A DNA stretch of 64,000 nt from Gammaproteobacteria bacterium (lineage in GTDB: Bacteria > Pseudomonadota > Gammaproteobacteria > Pseudomonadales > Azotimanducaceae). Position 1 is the first letter of the stretch. Each line of letters starts with the position of its first letter. The notes below the pieces were generated by a model. That model saw only the letters and a program-made list of their open reading frames with translations, was not told where the DNA came from and searched no databases. Shown here piece by piece: positions 17,118 through 26,059 of the stretch. The stretch is taken from contig JAJFJZ010000009.1 of NCBI GenBank assembly GCA_021773565.1, positions 186,001 through 250,000 on the forward strand. Direction: 5' to 3'. Position numbers and translations under genes: made by a program.

Positions 17118-19373
17118 TTATGACACCACGCTTTCTGTTTCTTCGACACGAAAATTCAAATCAAAATTCTTGACCGGCAGCGAGCGAATCCTTGTGCCTG
17201 TCGCGTTGAATATAGCGTTGGTCAAGGCGGGTGCGATGCCCGGTGTTCCTGGTTCACCTGCCCCACCAACCGCTGCCCCACTATTTACAATGTACGTTTC
17301 TATTTTAGGGGCTTCATCCATGCGTAACATTTCGTAGTCATGAAAGTTACTTTGTACAACCGCACCCTTTTCAATACTAATTTCGCCGTACAGGGCAGCC
17401 GTCAGGCCGTAGATAATACCGCTTTCCATTTGCGCAATCAGGCCATCAGGACTAATTGCAAAACCGGCATCAACCACACAAACTACCCGGTCTACTCTTA
17501 CTTTGCCTTCAACAATTTCTATTTCTACCACCTGTGCAACGATGCTACCGAAAGATTCCTGCAATGAAATACCTCTGCCCCAGCTTTCTGGCAAAGGGGA
17601 TGTCCAGTTAGCCCTTCGGGCAGCCAATTCCAACACCTTGCGATGACGCGATTCAGGTTCAAGTGCGTTGCGTCGGAATTCAAAACTGTCTTTACCAGCA
17701 GTGTGTGCTATTTCGTCCATGAAGGACTCGGTAAAAAAGCCGTGAAGGGAATGATCAACACTGCGCCACGGTCCCCACCTGACATGGCTTGGGCTTGGCG
17801 AATAATGAATATATTGGCTGTTGGTTTTATAAGGCGTGTACGGCGCTTCCGCAGGTTCATGTTTTTCCACAAACTGATTTTCCCAGGCCAGAATCTCGCC
17901 CTGCGCACCCAATGCGGCCCTGAAGCGGCTGATAGAAGCCTGCCGATAATTGTCCTGGCGAATGTCTTCTTCCCGAGTCCAGATAAGTTTAACAGGCACA
18001 TCAACTTCTTGAGCCAAAAGAGCAGCTTGTACTGCATAGTCCGATTGCGCGCGGCGACCAAAACCCCCGCCCAGGTAGGCGTTGTGCAACACGACACTCG
18101 AGCTGTCCAATTCAAGTGCATGCGCAATCTCATCCCTGAAGCCAAGAGGGTTTTGACAACCCGTCCAGACTTCACAAATGCCGTCGTGCATCCACGCTGT
18201 ACAATTTAGTGGTTCCATACACGCATGCGCCAGATAGGGCACCCGATACTCTGCCTCAAAGACCTTGTTAGCCTGGGCAAAAGTCTGGTCTACATCACCG
18301 GTTTTAACATCTGTTTCTGTAGTTCCATCAATTTTTGCTTTATCCAGTTCCGCCACAAACTGGGAATACAAACTATCCTGGTTTGCATCTGCGGAATCTG
18401 TATCGGAGTAGGTAACCTGCACTGCGGCAAGCGCCTGTTTGGCTTGCCAGAACCCATCCGCAATTACTGCTACACCACTGTTTAGCCCGGAAGTTGCATT
18501 TTCCAGTCTTACCACCTTCTTTACACCGGGCATGGCACGTGCTGCACTATCATCAACTGATTCGATTTGCGCTCCAAACACGGGGGACGCGCTTACTGTT
18601 GCATGCAGCATATCTGGTAATATTGCGTCTATTCCAAAAACCGCACTGCCATCCACCTTTTCAGGAATATCCAGCCGCTGCACAGAGGTACCCATAATTT
18701 TGTAATCTTTTACATTCTTTAACACAGGAGCACTTGGCGGTGTAAGCTGCGCGGCTGTTTGTGCAAAATCCGAGTATGGTGCTGAACGATTGGAAGTTTT
18801 ATGCAATATATGACTGTTCTCGGTATCCAGTTCCGAGACAGGTACCTGCCACGTGTCACTGGCTGCTTCCATGAGTATTTGCCGTGCGGCAGCACCTGCA
18901 ACACGCATCCCGTGAACGCCGGTTGCACGGATGGAAGAACTACCACCAGTGATCTGCAGGCTCATCGTCTGGGCAATTTTTAAGAACGCGCCGTCAATAG
19001 TGGGTACCAGCGCATCAGGAATTTTAATGTCTCCAAGAATGTAACCTTTGCCCAGTGCATAATTTGCATAATCCTCGTGCGCAGGCGCTTCCATAATATT
19101 CACGGTTTGCCAATCTGCATCCAGTTCATCTGCAAGCATCATTGCAAGAGAAGTGTGAATACCCTGACCCATTTCCGAGTGAGGAATAATGGTCGTAATC
19201 GAATTGTCGGCTGCGATTTTCACCCATGCACTGATAAGGGTTTCACCTTCACCTTGCACCAAAGGTGCGAGATTTGGCGTTCTGTGCCCGGGACGTATGC
19301 CTACTCCCACTATAAGGGCGCCACCAGCGACGATGCCGGTGCCAACGAATGCTCTTCTGCTCCACTTGTTCAT
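17118..19373 (-). CDS. Molybdopterin-binding large subunit of an IorB-type aldehyde/xanthine dehydrogenase
   Basis: A 751-residue xanthine-oxidase-family catalytic subunit. The N-terminus [19 protein letters not shown] is a Tat signal, as in isoquinoline 1-oxidoreductase beta subunits. Molybdenum-site landmarks are [36 protein letters not shown] and [19 protein letters not shown], the last with the catalytic Glu. Members oxidise aldehydes or N-heterocycles at the periplasmic face and pass electrons to the 2Fe-2S subunit and then to cytochromes. The start overlaps the stop of the small-subunit gene by 4 bp (19370-19373). No FAD subunit is present, as expected for this IorAB architecture. Confidence 0.93.
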   Translation of the reverse strand: MNKWSRRAFVGTGIVAGGALIVGVGIRPGHRTPNLAPLVQGEGETLISAWVKIAADNSITTIIPHSEMGQGIHTSLAMMLADELDADWQTVNIMEAPAHEDYANYALGKGYILGDIKIPDALVPTIDGAFLKIAQTMSLQITGGSSSIRATGVHGMRVAGAAARQILMEAASDTWQVPVSELDTENSHILHKTSNRSAPYSDFAQTAAQLTPPSAPVLKNVKDYKIMGTSVQRLDIPEKVDGSAVFGIDAILPDMLHATVSASPVFGAQIESVDDSAARAMPGVKKVVRLENATSGLNSGVAVIADGFWQAKQALAAVQVTYSDTDSADANQDSLYSQFVAELDKAKIDGTTETDVKTGDVDQTFAQANKVFEAEYRVPYLAHACMEPLNCTAWMHDGICEVWTGCQNPLGFRDEIAHALELDSSSVVLHNAYLGGGFGRRAQSDYAVQAALLAQEVDVPVKLIWTREEDIRQDNYRQASISRFRAALGAQGEILAWENQFVEKHEPAEAPYTPYKTNSQYIHYSPSPSHVRWGPWRSVDHSLHGFFTESFMDEIAHTAGKDSFEFRRNALEPESRHRKVLELAARRANWTSPLPESWGRGISLQESFGSIVAQVVEIEIVEGKVRVDRVVCVVDAGFAISPDGLIAQMESGIIYGLTAALYGEISIEKGAVVQSNFHDYEMLRMDEAPKIETYIVNSGAAVGGAGEPGTPGIAPALTNAIFNATGTRIRSLPVKNFDLNFRVEETESVVS

Positions 19374-19834
19374 GCCAACACCTCACCTGAAGCAGCCCGC
19401 TTGATAGCCTTGCGAATGCGTGAATAGGTACCACACCTGCAGATGTTGCCACGCATGGCCGTGTCGATATCTTCGTCTGTGGGATTAGCGTTACCCTCAA
19501 GAAGGGCAAGCGCTGACATGATTTGGCCTGACTGGCAGTAACCGCACTGTGGCACCTGTTCGTCGATCCAGGCTTGTTGAATGGGGTGTAAATCACCGTT
19601 TTTAGCAACGGATTCTATGGTATTAACGCGTTTGCCCTCAACGCTACCCACCGGGGTTACACAGGACCGCACTGGTGTGCCATTGATATGCACGGTACAG
19701 GCACCGCACTGGGCTATACCACAGCCAAACTTTGTACCCGTTAATTGAAACTGTTCGCGAATCACCCACAGCAGAGGTGTGGCAGGGTCGACGTCGATGG
19801 CTCTGGTTTGGTCATTGATGGTTATTTCCAGCAT
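19370..19834 (-). CDS. 2Fe-2S small subunit of the IorAB-type molybdenum hydroxylase
   Basis: A 154-residue protein with two 2Fe-2S clusters. The plant-ferredoxin-type site lies in [19 protein letters not shown] followed by VRSC, and the second helical site has [19 protein letters not shown] and [18 protein letters not shown]. It relays electrons from the molybdenum centre of the next gene. It has no signal of its own, so it is probably carried across the membrane by the Tat signal of the large subunit. The 4 bp ATGA overlap with that gene indicates coupled translation and equal amounts. Confidence 0.95.
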   Translation of the reverse strand: MLEITINDQTRAIDVDPATPLLWVIREQFQLTGTKFGCGIAQCGACTVHINGTPVRSCVTPVGSVEGKRVNTIESVAKNGDLHPIQQAWIDEQVPQCGYCQSGQIMSALALLEGNANPTDEDIDTAMRGNICRCGTYSRIRKAIKRAASGEVLA

Positions 19835-19988
19835 TCAGATCACCTGTTTTTTCCATGGGAAGTGTAGGAAATGTATCTCGATGCTACTACTTTTTAAGCC
19901 CTGGTTGAACTTATGTTTTTGTTGGGCTGAGTAAGGTTTGGAGTTAGGATCTTGCTAATCCCCGATTACTTTGGAGTTGTTTCTGACC

Positions 19989-20747
19989 ATGACCGCAACA
20001 AGCTCGCCACTCATTTTGTACGGAGTACCTTTTTCCCAGCCGGTTCGCGCGGTTATGTGGCTATTGCTGTATAAAAGCCAGCCTTTTGAAATGGTACTCA
20101 TTAATCCTGGCTCACGGGGGGACAACGGTAGTCGCAACCCGGAATACCTTGCGAAAAATCCCGGCGGGACCATTCCCTGCATAGAGGAGCCGGATGAGAA
20201 TTTCACTCTGGCGGAAGCGCATGCAATTATGTGTTATCTGTGTAACAAACATGGCTGGACGGATGTTTATCCCGATGAGCCAAAGTTGAGGGCGCGGGTT
20301 GACTGGTATTTGAACTTTCACCATCGCAATGTAAGGGATGCATCCCTTGGTCTGGTGGCACCAAAGATTCGTAAAGACCTGAATATACCTGAAGCCTTTC
20401 AGGAGGCTGCCAGAAAAACACTGACGCATGCCTTGAAAGCGCTGGAACAAGGCTGGCTTGCTGATTCAAGGTATTTAACGGGTGACGAGTTGACTATTGC
20501 GGATATGGCTGCATATGTTGAAATTGGTCAGCTTCAGCCTTGTTTCACTAACGTATACGACTTTGCAGATTTTCCTAATGTGAGTCGCTGGTTAGCAGAT
20601 ATGCAAGCGATCAAGGCCCATGATGAAGTGCATGTTGTGTTAACAGAGCTCGGTGATATTAGTGAAGAAGCGCCGGACATGGGCAGAATTCGAGATGCTA
20701 ACAAGCGCGCTCTGGCTGTACTAAAGGATTGTCTGGCAACGATGTAA
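19989..20747 (+). CDS. Glutathione S-transferase family protein
   Basis: A 252-residue protein with the thioredoxin-fold N-terminus LILYGVPFSQPVRAVMWLL, then the cis-Pro segment AKNPGGTIPCIEE and the glutathione-binding LAEAHAIMCYLC (Glu-Ala in place of Glu-Ser). The helical C-terminal domain has LTGDELTIADMAAYVEIGQL, the usual N-capping box. It resembles theta-like GSTs, which conjugate or dehalogenate small electrophiles in the cytoplasm. ATG at 19989 was chosen; an upstream in-frame TTG at 19971 is weaker. It is followed 15 bp later by the SRPBCC gene. Confidence 0.88.
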   Translation: MTATSSPLILYGVPFSQPVRAVMWLLLYKSQPFEMVLINPGSRGDNGSRNPEYLAKNPGGTIPCIEEPDENFTLAEAHAIMCYLCNKHGWTDVYPDEPKLRARVDWYLNFHHRNVRDASLGLVAPKIRKDLNIPEAFQEAARKTLTHALKALEQGWLADSRYLTGDELTIADMAAYVEIGQLQPCFTNVYDFADFPNVSRWLADMQAIKAHDEVHVVLTELGDISEEAPDMGRIRDANKRALAVLKDCLATM

Positions 20748-20762
20748 ACGGGGGATATGTGT

Positions 20763-21200
20763 ATGAGTAAGCAAACGGCTTCCATCCATTTAATGATTCG
20801 TGTTAAGGCGAGCCTGGCCGATACCTACCAGGCACTGACCAGCAATAATGGTATTTCCATGTGGTTTACGGAAACTCGCTGTGACAAATGGGTTACTAGC
20901 GGGTCAGTTGTGTGGTTTGGCTCGACTGAGATGACCATTAGTGACATACGCGAAAATGAATGCCTGCTCCTACATGTCGAGCAAGGTGGCGGATGGGACA
21001 ATACAGATATTGAGTTTTCTCTTGAACAAGATGCCGACAAGATGCTGGTCAGGTTTGATCATTCCGGTTGGCCTGAAGCTTCAGATCATTTCCGGGATTG
21101 TTCAATGAGCTGGGCGTTCTTTCTTGAAAGCCTGCGTGCGTATCTCGAAACGGGTGTGGGCACACCGGAAGGTGTTGCTCCTGCATGTAAATCCGAATGA
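20763..21200 (+). CDS. SRPBCC/AHSA1-like domain protein
   Basis: A 145-residue protein of the START-like AHSA1 group. It begins IHLMIRVKASLADTYQALTS, continues with GISMWFTETRCDKW and ends with helix SMSWAFFLESLRAYLETGVG, all typical of this fold, which encloses a hydrophobic ligand pocket. The ligand is unknown. GGGGG at 20750-20754 fits ATG 20763 better than ATG 20757. It probably forms an operon with the GST gene. Confidence 0.8.
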   Translation: MSKQTASIHLMIRVKASLADTYQALTSNNGISMWFTETRCDKWVTSGSVVWFGSTEMTISDIRENECLLLHVEQGGGWDNTDIEFSLEQDADKMLVRFDHSGWPEASDHFRDCSMSWAFFLESLRAYLETGVGTPEGVAPACKSE

Positions 21201-21243
21201 TGTTTTAAGTGCCTGTCAATCCATTGATAAAAGGAGCAACTAA

Positions 21244-21366
21244 CTGAAATACAAGCTTGTTGTCTTTGCATTTATTGGCCTGGGTTTTATGACGGCCATT
21301 TCAGCCGATGAGCCAGACGTAATGTATTGGACAAATGCAAATGACGTCAAATGGGCCAGCAGCTAA
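21244..21366 (+). pseudogene. Short remnant of an exported protein, with CTG at the start position
   Basis: A strong SD (AAGGAG, 21231-21236) is followed after 7 bp by CTG, then 39 codons to TAA at 21364-21366. The product would be LKYKLVVFAFIGLGFMTAIS followed by ADEPDVMYWTNANDVKWASS. That is a signal peptide plus the first residues of what looks like a cupin-type secreted protein. The mature part stops after about 20 residues, and no continuation was seen downstream. It is either a decayed gene whose start changed to CTG or a very small exported peptide. Confidence 0.4.
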
Positions 21367-21460
21367 CTGCAGTTTGGGCGTGTACGCCTGCCAGTTCTTC
21401 TTTGCCTTGTAGTTGGGATTTCAGGGATAAAGGGACTATTGACAAGGGTTGTGGACAAGT

Positions 21461-21478
21461 GGTATCCAATTGGATACC
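21461..21478. promoter_or_regulatory. Perfect 18 bp palindrome before the XRE regulator gene
   Basis: GGTATCCAATTGGATACC is its own reverse complement and ends 1 bp before the ATG at 21479. TTGACA at 21439-21444 lies where a -35 box would put the -10 region inside the palindrome. It is the natural operator for autorepression by the HTH protein encoded next. The half-sites TATCC/GGATA recall HipB-type operators, but with a 4 bp rather than 8 bp gap. The ATG would be almost leaderless. Confidence 0.7.
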
Positions 21479-21850
21479 ATGATAGTCATGTTAAACACCC
21501 GGCAAAAAATTTCGATTAGCTTGCAAGAGGCGCGCCACCAGGCAGGTTTGTCCCTGCGGCAATTGGCCGAACGGGCAGGCACTTCCCATGCAACATTGAT
21601 TGCCTATGAAAAGGGCAAAAAGATACCCTCCACAGCGACTTATTTCAGGGTACTGGAAGCTTGTGGCAATTCCGTAGAAATAATACTGCACCGCCGCGTT
21701 CGGGAGCGAGATGGAATTCCCAGAGGGGAAGAACTGTCCCTGGTTCTGGAATTAGCCGATCAATTCCCACATCGGGCAAGCCGACATCTGGAGTTTCCTT
21801 CTTTTCCAGGAGAGGGTTTTCCCAAAAATGGCTATTCTGAAAATGGATAG
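21479..21850 (+). CDS. XRE-family HTH regulator, probable antitoxin
   Basis: The helix-turn-helix is near the N-terminus: LQEARHQAGLSLRQLAERAG then TSHATLIAYEKGKKIPSTAT, a Cro/C1-type motif. The remaining part (123 residues in total from 21479) has a short C-terminal region that may contact the partner. The next gene, a nucleotidyltransferase, overlaps the 3' end by 23 bp, and a perfect palindrome lies at the start codon. This is the layout of a self-regulated toxin-antitoxin pair. ATG at 21488 is an alternative start; an upstream TTG at 21449 would place the operator inside the gene and is unlikely. Confidence 0.82.
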   Translation: MIVMLNTRQKISISLQEARHQAGLSLRQLAERAGTSHATLIAYEKGKKIPSTATYFRVLEACGNSVEIILHRRVRERDGIPRGEELSLVLELADQFPHRASRHLEFPSFPGEGFPKNGYSENG

Positions 21851-22382
21851 CATGGTAGACAAAGTTGTTGTGCTCCATCACACCTTGGGTGAAGCGGACC
21901 TGCCACATGCATTCGGGGGTGCTCTGGCACTGGCATGGTGTACGGAGCGTGCACGCGGAACTATCGATATCGATGTTAATGTTTTGGTTCCGGCAAGTGA
22001 ATATCAACGGGTCATTGATGTACTGCCGGAGGGAGTAAAAGTAACAAAAAAGGATCAGCAACTTTTCCAGCGGGAAGGGCAGGTACGTCTATGGTGGAAC
22101 AGAACACCCGTGGACATATTTCTAAATAGTACCGAGTTTCACGAACAACTTGTCGGCAGAATTCGATGGGAAAAATTCGCAGGTCAAAACATTCCATTTC
22201 TTTCCTGTCTGGACCTTGCTGTGTTCAAGGCATTCTTTAATCGGACCAGAGATTGGGCAGATCTTGAAGAAATGCACGCTGCCGGTACGCTAAATATCGA
22301 ACAGGTTCAAACCACACTGATTAGGTATCTTGGACTAGATGATGAAAGAATCAGACGGCTAACTTCACTGGCTGAACAGTGA
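21828..22382 (+). CDS. Nucleotidyltransferase-fold protein, probable toxin partner of the XRE protein
   Basis: A 184-residue protein related to AbiEii/MenT-like minimal nucleotidyltransferases. The signature appears as HAFGGALALAWC then GTIDIDVNVLV, giving the metal-binding DxD, with a third acidic position in RTPVDIFLN. Proteins of this fold paired with an HTH partner act as toxins by modifying tRNA or proteins. That role is inferred here from fold and operon structure. The ATG at 21828 follows AGGAGAGG (21808-21815) at slightly long spacing; ATG 21843 is possible. Confidence 0.8.
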   Translation: MAILKMDSMVDKVVVLHHTLGEADLPHAFGGALALAWCTERARGTIDIDVNVLVPASEYQRVIDVLPEGVKVTKKDQQLFQREGQVRLWWNRTPVDIFLNSTEFHEQLVGRIRWEKFAGQNIPFLSCLDLAVFKAFFNRTRDWADLEEMHAAGTLNIEQVQTTLIRYLGLDDERIRRLTSLAEQ

Positions 22383-22411
22383 AATAGAAAAATAATCGGG
22401 ATTTGCGTGTT

Positions 22412-23446
22412 ATGACTATAAAACAACCTGTCCAGTTTAAAGGTATGCCGGGCTCACCTTATACGAGAAAAATGCTGGCTTACCTGCGTTACCGACACAT
22501 TCGCTATGAACTTTTGTTTGGTGATCAGGCTGATTCTCTCGATCTGCCGAAAGCCAAAGTGGGTTTGTGACCGACCTTTTACCTGACAGATGAAAATAAA
22601 GAGATGCAGGCTGTTGTGGATTCGACGCCGCTGATTCGTCGATTTGAAAATGAGATTGAGGGCAGGGCTACTATTCCGGATAACGCGGTACTTGGATTTA
22701 TAAATTACCTGATAGAAGACTACGCGGATGAGTGGCTAACCAAAGCCATGTTTCACTACCGCTGGTACTACGAAGCAGACATCGAGATGGCGGCTGCAAT
22801 CCTGCCTCGCTGGCGTGGTATCCAGAAAACGGAAGCCCAATTGCAAAAGATGAGTGATTACATCGCCGAGCGTCAGATTTCGCGACTCTATGTCGTGGGC
22901 TCAAATGATATAACCGCTCCGGTTATCGAAGAAAGTTACAAAAGATTTCTACAAATTATGGATGAGATCATTCTTCGCCAACAGTTCGTGTTGGGCGCAC
23001 GTCCGTCGTCTGCAGATTTTGGTATCTATGCGCAACTTACTCAATTGGCAAAATTTGACCCGACACCCGCAGCAATTTGTATGAAACAAGCGCCACGTGT
23101 GCATGCCTGGACAGATCTTGTTGATGACCTTAGTGGACATCCTGCAGATACTTCGCACTGGATGTCAGTAGATGCAGTGAAGGAAACGCTGGGAGCTTTA
23201 CTTTCCGAAATTGGCAGGGTGTATGCACCTGCACTTATCGCAAACGCCAAAGCTCTGCAGTCTGGTGAAAAACAGATGGAAACAACCATTGATGGCAAAT
23301 CCTGGGTGCAGCCCACATTTCCGTACCAGGCGAAGTGTTTGCGGTGGATTAATGAGGCATATCAAAACTTGAACGGTAGTGAACAAAGCCAGGTGGACGC
23401 ACTACTTAAAGACACGGGTTGTGCAGCCATGATTTTCAAGCGATAA
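22412..23446 (+). pseudogene. GST-like protein gene interrupted by an in-frame TGA
   Basis: A frame starting at ATG 22412 reads MTIKQPVQFKGMPGSPYTRK, a GST-like thioredoxin-fold N-terminus. It reaches TGA at 22568-22570 (codon 53) and continues in the same frame as PTFYLTDENKEMQAVVDSTP to the stop at 23444-23446. Together the parts give about 344 residues with the expected family order, so the TGA splits one gene. The codon lies directly before the cis-Pro, where I recall relatives having Leu; one base change from TTA would explain it. No good SECIS-like hairpin follows. Translation from ATG 22604 would give 280 residues lacking most of the thioredoxin fold. It may be a recent nonsense mutation, a sequence error or a recoding event. 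Confidence 0.7.
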
Positions 23447-23467
23447 CGCAAAAACCAAGACCGATTG

Positions 23468-24163
23468 TTAGCTTTTTTCGCGTTTGATGGATTTGATGAT
23501 TGCATTGGTTTCTGGTGAAACCGGTGCGCTCAGAACACCTGCCATCGTGTCAATTAAATTGTTCAGGAAAAGTTTCGCGTGTGTGCCCTTAAAGGCTTTC
23601 TTTTGTCGGGCATGATTACCCATTGATACAGAGGCGAGCCTGACGGCAGATTCCATACGCTGTCGGTAGGTGTTTTCATCGAGATGCGAAAGGGCTGCGC
23701 GAAGTAGTTGTCCGATTTTCTGGCCGCTTTCTCCTCCGCCGCCCTGTCTATTTACGAGAGACAATGCAGAATACTGTGAAAGTGCAAGTTTAGGGCTGAA
23801 AGCGATGATATACCGTCGATATCCGGTACTGGTTTTGGCAAGCATAAACCCTGGTGTAGTCATCAAACTGCAGACTTCTCTCAGTGAAGGATCAGGCTTG
23901 CGCGCAAGCAGCTCTTCAAGCATTTGTGTTCGTTTTTCTCGCGTCTGTTGGTCCCGATTTTGCTGAATGGCTACAAACAGTCCCCGTATATTTTTGAAAT
24001 GGTACTGAAGGGCAGATTCGTTCTTTTGTCCGGCGGCCTTTATGATTTCTCTAATAGAAACATTTTCCATGCCCTTTTCTGCAATTAGCTTTTCCGCCGC
24101 CTGCATAAGCGCATGTTGGGTGCTTGCACTACGAGTTTGCTGACTGGCAGGAGTAGGCTTCAT
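23468..24163 (-). CDS. TetR-family transcriptional regulator
   Basis: An N-terminal TetR helix-turn-helix is clear: QHALMQAAEKLIAEKGMENV, SIREIIKAAGQKNESALQYH, FKNIRGLFVAI. The rest is an all-helical ligand/dimer domain of about 150 residues that I cannot assign. An upstream ATG at 24226 would add 21 residues; ATG 24163 is preferred because TetR proteins usually have only a short arm before the first helix. It is divergent from the MBL/dehalogenase/sulfatase operon beginning at 24307, which it may control, with inverted repeats between the two. Confidence 0.88.
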   Translation of the reverse strand: MKPTPASQQTRSASTQHALMQAAEKLIAEKGMENVSIREIIKAAGQKNESALQYHFKNIRGLFVAIQQNRDQQTREKRTQMLEELLARKPDPSLREVCSLMTTPGFMLAKTSTGYRRYIIAFSPKLALSQYSALSLVNRQGGGGESGQKIGQLLRAALSHLDENTYRQRMESAVRLASVSMGNHARQKKAFKGTHAKLFLNNLIDTMAGVLSAPVSPETNAIIKSIKREKS

Positions 24164-24213
24164 TTTTTTGAGCTCTGCAGGTGAGATTAGCATAACCGTC
24201 GTTACACGATTAA

Positions 24214-24248
24214 TAATGATATACATTAAAACTATGAATGGTTATAGT
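24214..24248. promoter_or_regulatory. Two inverted repeats between the TetR gene and the catabolic operon
   Basis: TAATG-ATATA-CATTA (24214-24228) and ACTAT-N8-ATAGT (24231-24248) are two adjacent short dyads with 5 bp arms in the divergent promoter region. They are candidate TetR operators. The arms are short and AT-rich, so chance similarity cannot be excluded. Confidence 0.3.
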
Positions 24249-24306
24249 CAATGGCGCACTGATCATTGTGAGTCGAAAGGCCTAACATAAAAAGGGGAAT
24301 GTGCAG

Positions 24307-25353
24307 GTGAAAAAGTGGTTGATCATACTGGCGGTCTCAGCAGCGGTTCTTGCTGGCGTAGCATTTTTGGCTCTGAAATCGCAAGGAATTCAAACCCTGT
24401 TGTTAGATCGCGTTTCCGATGTATTTGTCAATCGTGGTGCCCGGACATTACCCGCATCGGACAGCTTGAGAGTATTTGTGTGTGGCAGTGCATCCCCCAT
24501 GGGTAATTCGGGCCAGGCACAGGCCTGCATTGCAGTGCTAACCCCCGATCACTTTTACATTGTAGATTCGGGTGCGGGTTCAACAGCCAATTTGCAGAGC
24601 GGCCTCCTGCCCTTGAATCGGCTGCAAGGTATCTTTCTAACGCACTTCCACTCCGATCACATCGCCGAAATATACGAAGTGAATCTCGGGTCCTGGGTAA
24701 ATGGCAGGCCCCAGCCCTTGACGGTTTATGGGCCCACGGGTGTGGAAACGGTTGTAGCGGCAGTTAATGACGGTTATTCCCTTGATCGCAAATACCGAAC
24801 TGACCATCACGGGCTTGCGCTCCTGCCCCCAGAGATGGGTGTTCTGTCAGCAAAAACGGTACAGCCGGGCATTATTTTTGAGTCAGGTGATCTAAAGGTA
24901 ACCATGTACACGGGTGGTCACCCACCTATCGAGCCCGCAGTGGGTTACCGCTTTGATTATAGGGGCCGAAGCGTAGTAGTTTCCGGTGATTCTCTGGTTA
25001 CAGATGAAACGCGCAAAATTTCCGATAACACTGATTTACTGCTGCACGACGCGCTTTCTGAACCTATAGTTTCCACTATGTCCCAGGCAGCTGGCGAGGC
25101 TGGGCGTAACCGTATTTCAAAAATCATGTCTGACGTGCTGGATTACCATGCCTCAGCCACTTCCCTGATTGAATTGGGAGCGCGCGTTGATATCGGTATG
25201 GTGGCCTTTTACCACCTCGTGCCTTCGGTCGACAATATTGTGATCAAACAAATTTTCGAGCGGGACATGCCATCTAATTATTTACTCGCTGAAGACGGCA
25301 TGTGGTTTGAGCTGCCAATCGATTCCGATGAAATCAGAGTTTCCATGCCCTAA
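24307..25353 (+). CDS. Membrane-anchored metallo-beta-lactamase fold hydrolase (RNase Z/arylsulfatase-like)
   Basis: An N-terminal membrane segment (KKWLIILAVSAAVLAGVAFL) is followed by an MBL domain. Metal ligands are seen in GIFLTHFHSDHIAEIYE (HxHxDH), the preceding IVDSGAG, and later GGHPPIEPAVGYRF, VVVSGDSLVTDE and a C-terminal AFYHLVP. The order resembles RNase Z-like and type II arylsulfatase hydrolases, here facing the periplasm. GTG at 24307 has better spacing from GGGG (24294-24297) than GTG 24301. It is the first gene of an operon that also holds a haloalkane-dehalogenase-like enzyme and a sulfatase, which suggests a role in breaking down an organic substrate. Confidence 0.85.
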   Translation: MKKWLIILAVSAAVLAGVAFLALKSQGIQTLLLDRVSDVFVNRGARTLPASDSLRVFVCGSASPMGNSGQAQACIAVLTPDHFYIVDSGAGSTANLQSGLLPLNRLQGIFLTHFHSDHIAEIYEVNLGSWVNGRPQPLTVYGPTGVETVVAAVNDGYSLDRKYRTDHHGLALLPPEMGVLSAKTVQPGIIFESGDLKVTMYTGGHPPIEPAVGYRFDYRGRSVVVSGDSLVTDETRKISDNTDLLLHDALSEPIVSTMSQAAGEAGRNRISKIMSDVLDYHASATSLIELGARVDIGMVAFYHLVPSVDNIVIKQIFERDMPSNYLLAEDGMWFELPIDSDEIRVSMP

Positions 25354-25356
25354 GTT

Positions 25357-25376
25357 AATGGGGTCAGGTTCATTTT
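25357..25376. repeat. Single copy of the GGGGTCAGGTTCA repeat inside an operon
   Basis: AATGGGGTCAGGTTCATTTT lies 3 bp after the stop of the MBL gene and just before the SD (AGGAG, 25382-25386) of the next gene. No inverted partner is present. It shows that the element can sit inside a transcription unit without removing the ribosome binding site. Confidence 0.8.
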
Positions 25377-25393
25377 AAAGGCAGGAGAATTTA

Positions 25394-26059
25394 GTGCATA
25401 AACGAATGTTGTTATGGACGGTGCCCGGTGTCCTGTGGCTGTTATTTACCATTTGGTACACAGATTTTGGAGGGCCATTGTCTGAGGCAGAAATTGATTC
25501 CGGAATATCCTCAATGCAGGTAAATGGTTTTACCAGTGCGGAAGGGCTTGCGAAATTAAGGGCTTTTCTTACCAAAGACACGGGCCGTCAGTTTCTTATG
25601 GTGAATAATATTGATATGAATGAACACCCGCCCTCTATGCCTGGTTTCGGTGCTGAGGCTACGGCGGCGGATTATGTAAATCATTATATGGAGCACATGT
25701 ATACACAGTTGTTTAAACGCGCCTGCCACCCCGTATTTTTTGGTTCCGGGCTTGGCTTCGTTGCAGATTTAACGGGCATCACGGGTCCAGTCGCATCAGG
25801 CTGGGACAGTGCTGCACTCTTTCGGTATCGCAGTCGTCGTAGCTTCCTGGAAATCATTGCCCATCCCGAGATGCAGTCCAGGCATAGTTACAAGTTGGCA
25901 GCAATGGTGAAAACCCTGGCCTATCCGGTAGAGCCAAGCCTGTACGTCTCTGACCTTCGATTCATTCTGTTTTTGGTGCTTGGTTTTATGACTGCCATTT
26001 TGGATATTCTGGTATTTGGGGTGAAGCAAAAAAATGAACAGGAGCAAACACCAGTATGA
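25394..26059 (+). CDS. Membrane-anchored protein of unknown function
   Basis: A 221-residue protein starting with GTG at 25394 after AGGAG. It has a hydrophobic segment near each end (LLWTVPGVLWLLFTIWYTDF and RFILFLVLGFMTAILDILVF) and a soluble part of about 150 residues between them. The central stretch AALFRYRSRRSFLEIIAHPE resembles the DUF1330-type ferredoxin-like fold (..RYRSRR..), but the match is only by eye. Its stop overlaps the start of the dehalogenase-like gene by 4 bp (ATGA), so it is firmly part of that operon. Confidence 0.7.
   Translation: MHKRMLLWTVPGVLWLLFTIWYTDFGGPLSEAEIDSGISSMQVNGFTSAEGLAKLRAFLTKDTGRQFLMVNNIDMNEHPPSMPGFGAEATAADYVNHYMEHMYTQLFKRACHPVFFGSGLGFVADLTGITGPVASGWDSAALFRYRSRRSFLEIIAHPEMQSRHSYKLAAMVKTLAYPVEPSLYVSDLRFILFLVLGFMTAILDILVFGVKQKNEQEQTPV

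Noticed and set aside
22571-22625. Possible SECIS hairpin after the TGA in the GST-like gene
   Set aside because: The best pairing is only CCTG/CAGG across a 21-base loop; it does not match bacterial SECIS shape, so selenocysteine decoding there is not supported by structure.
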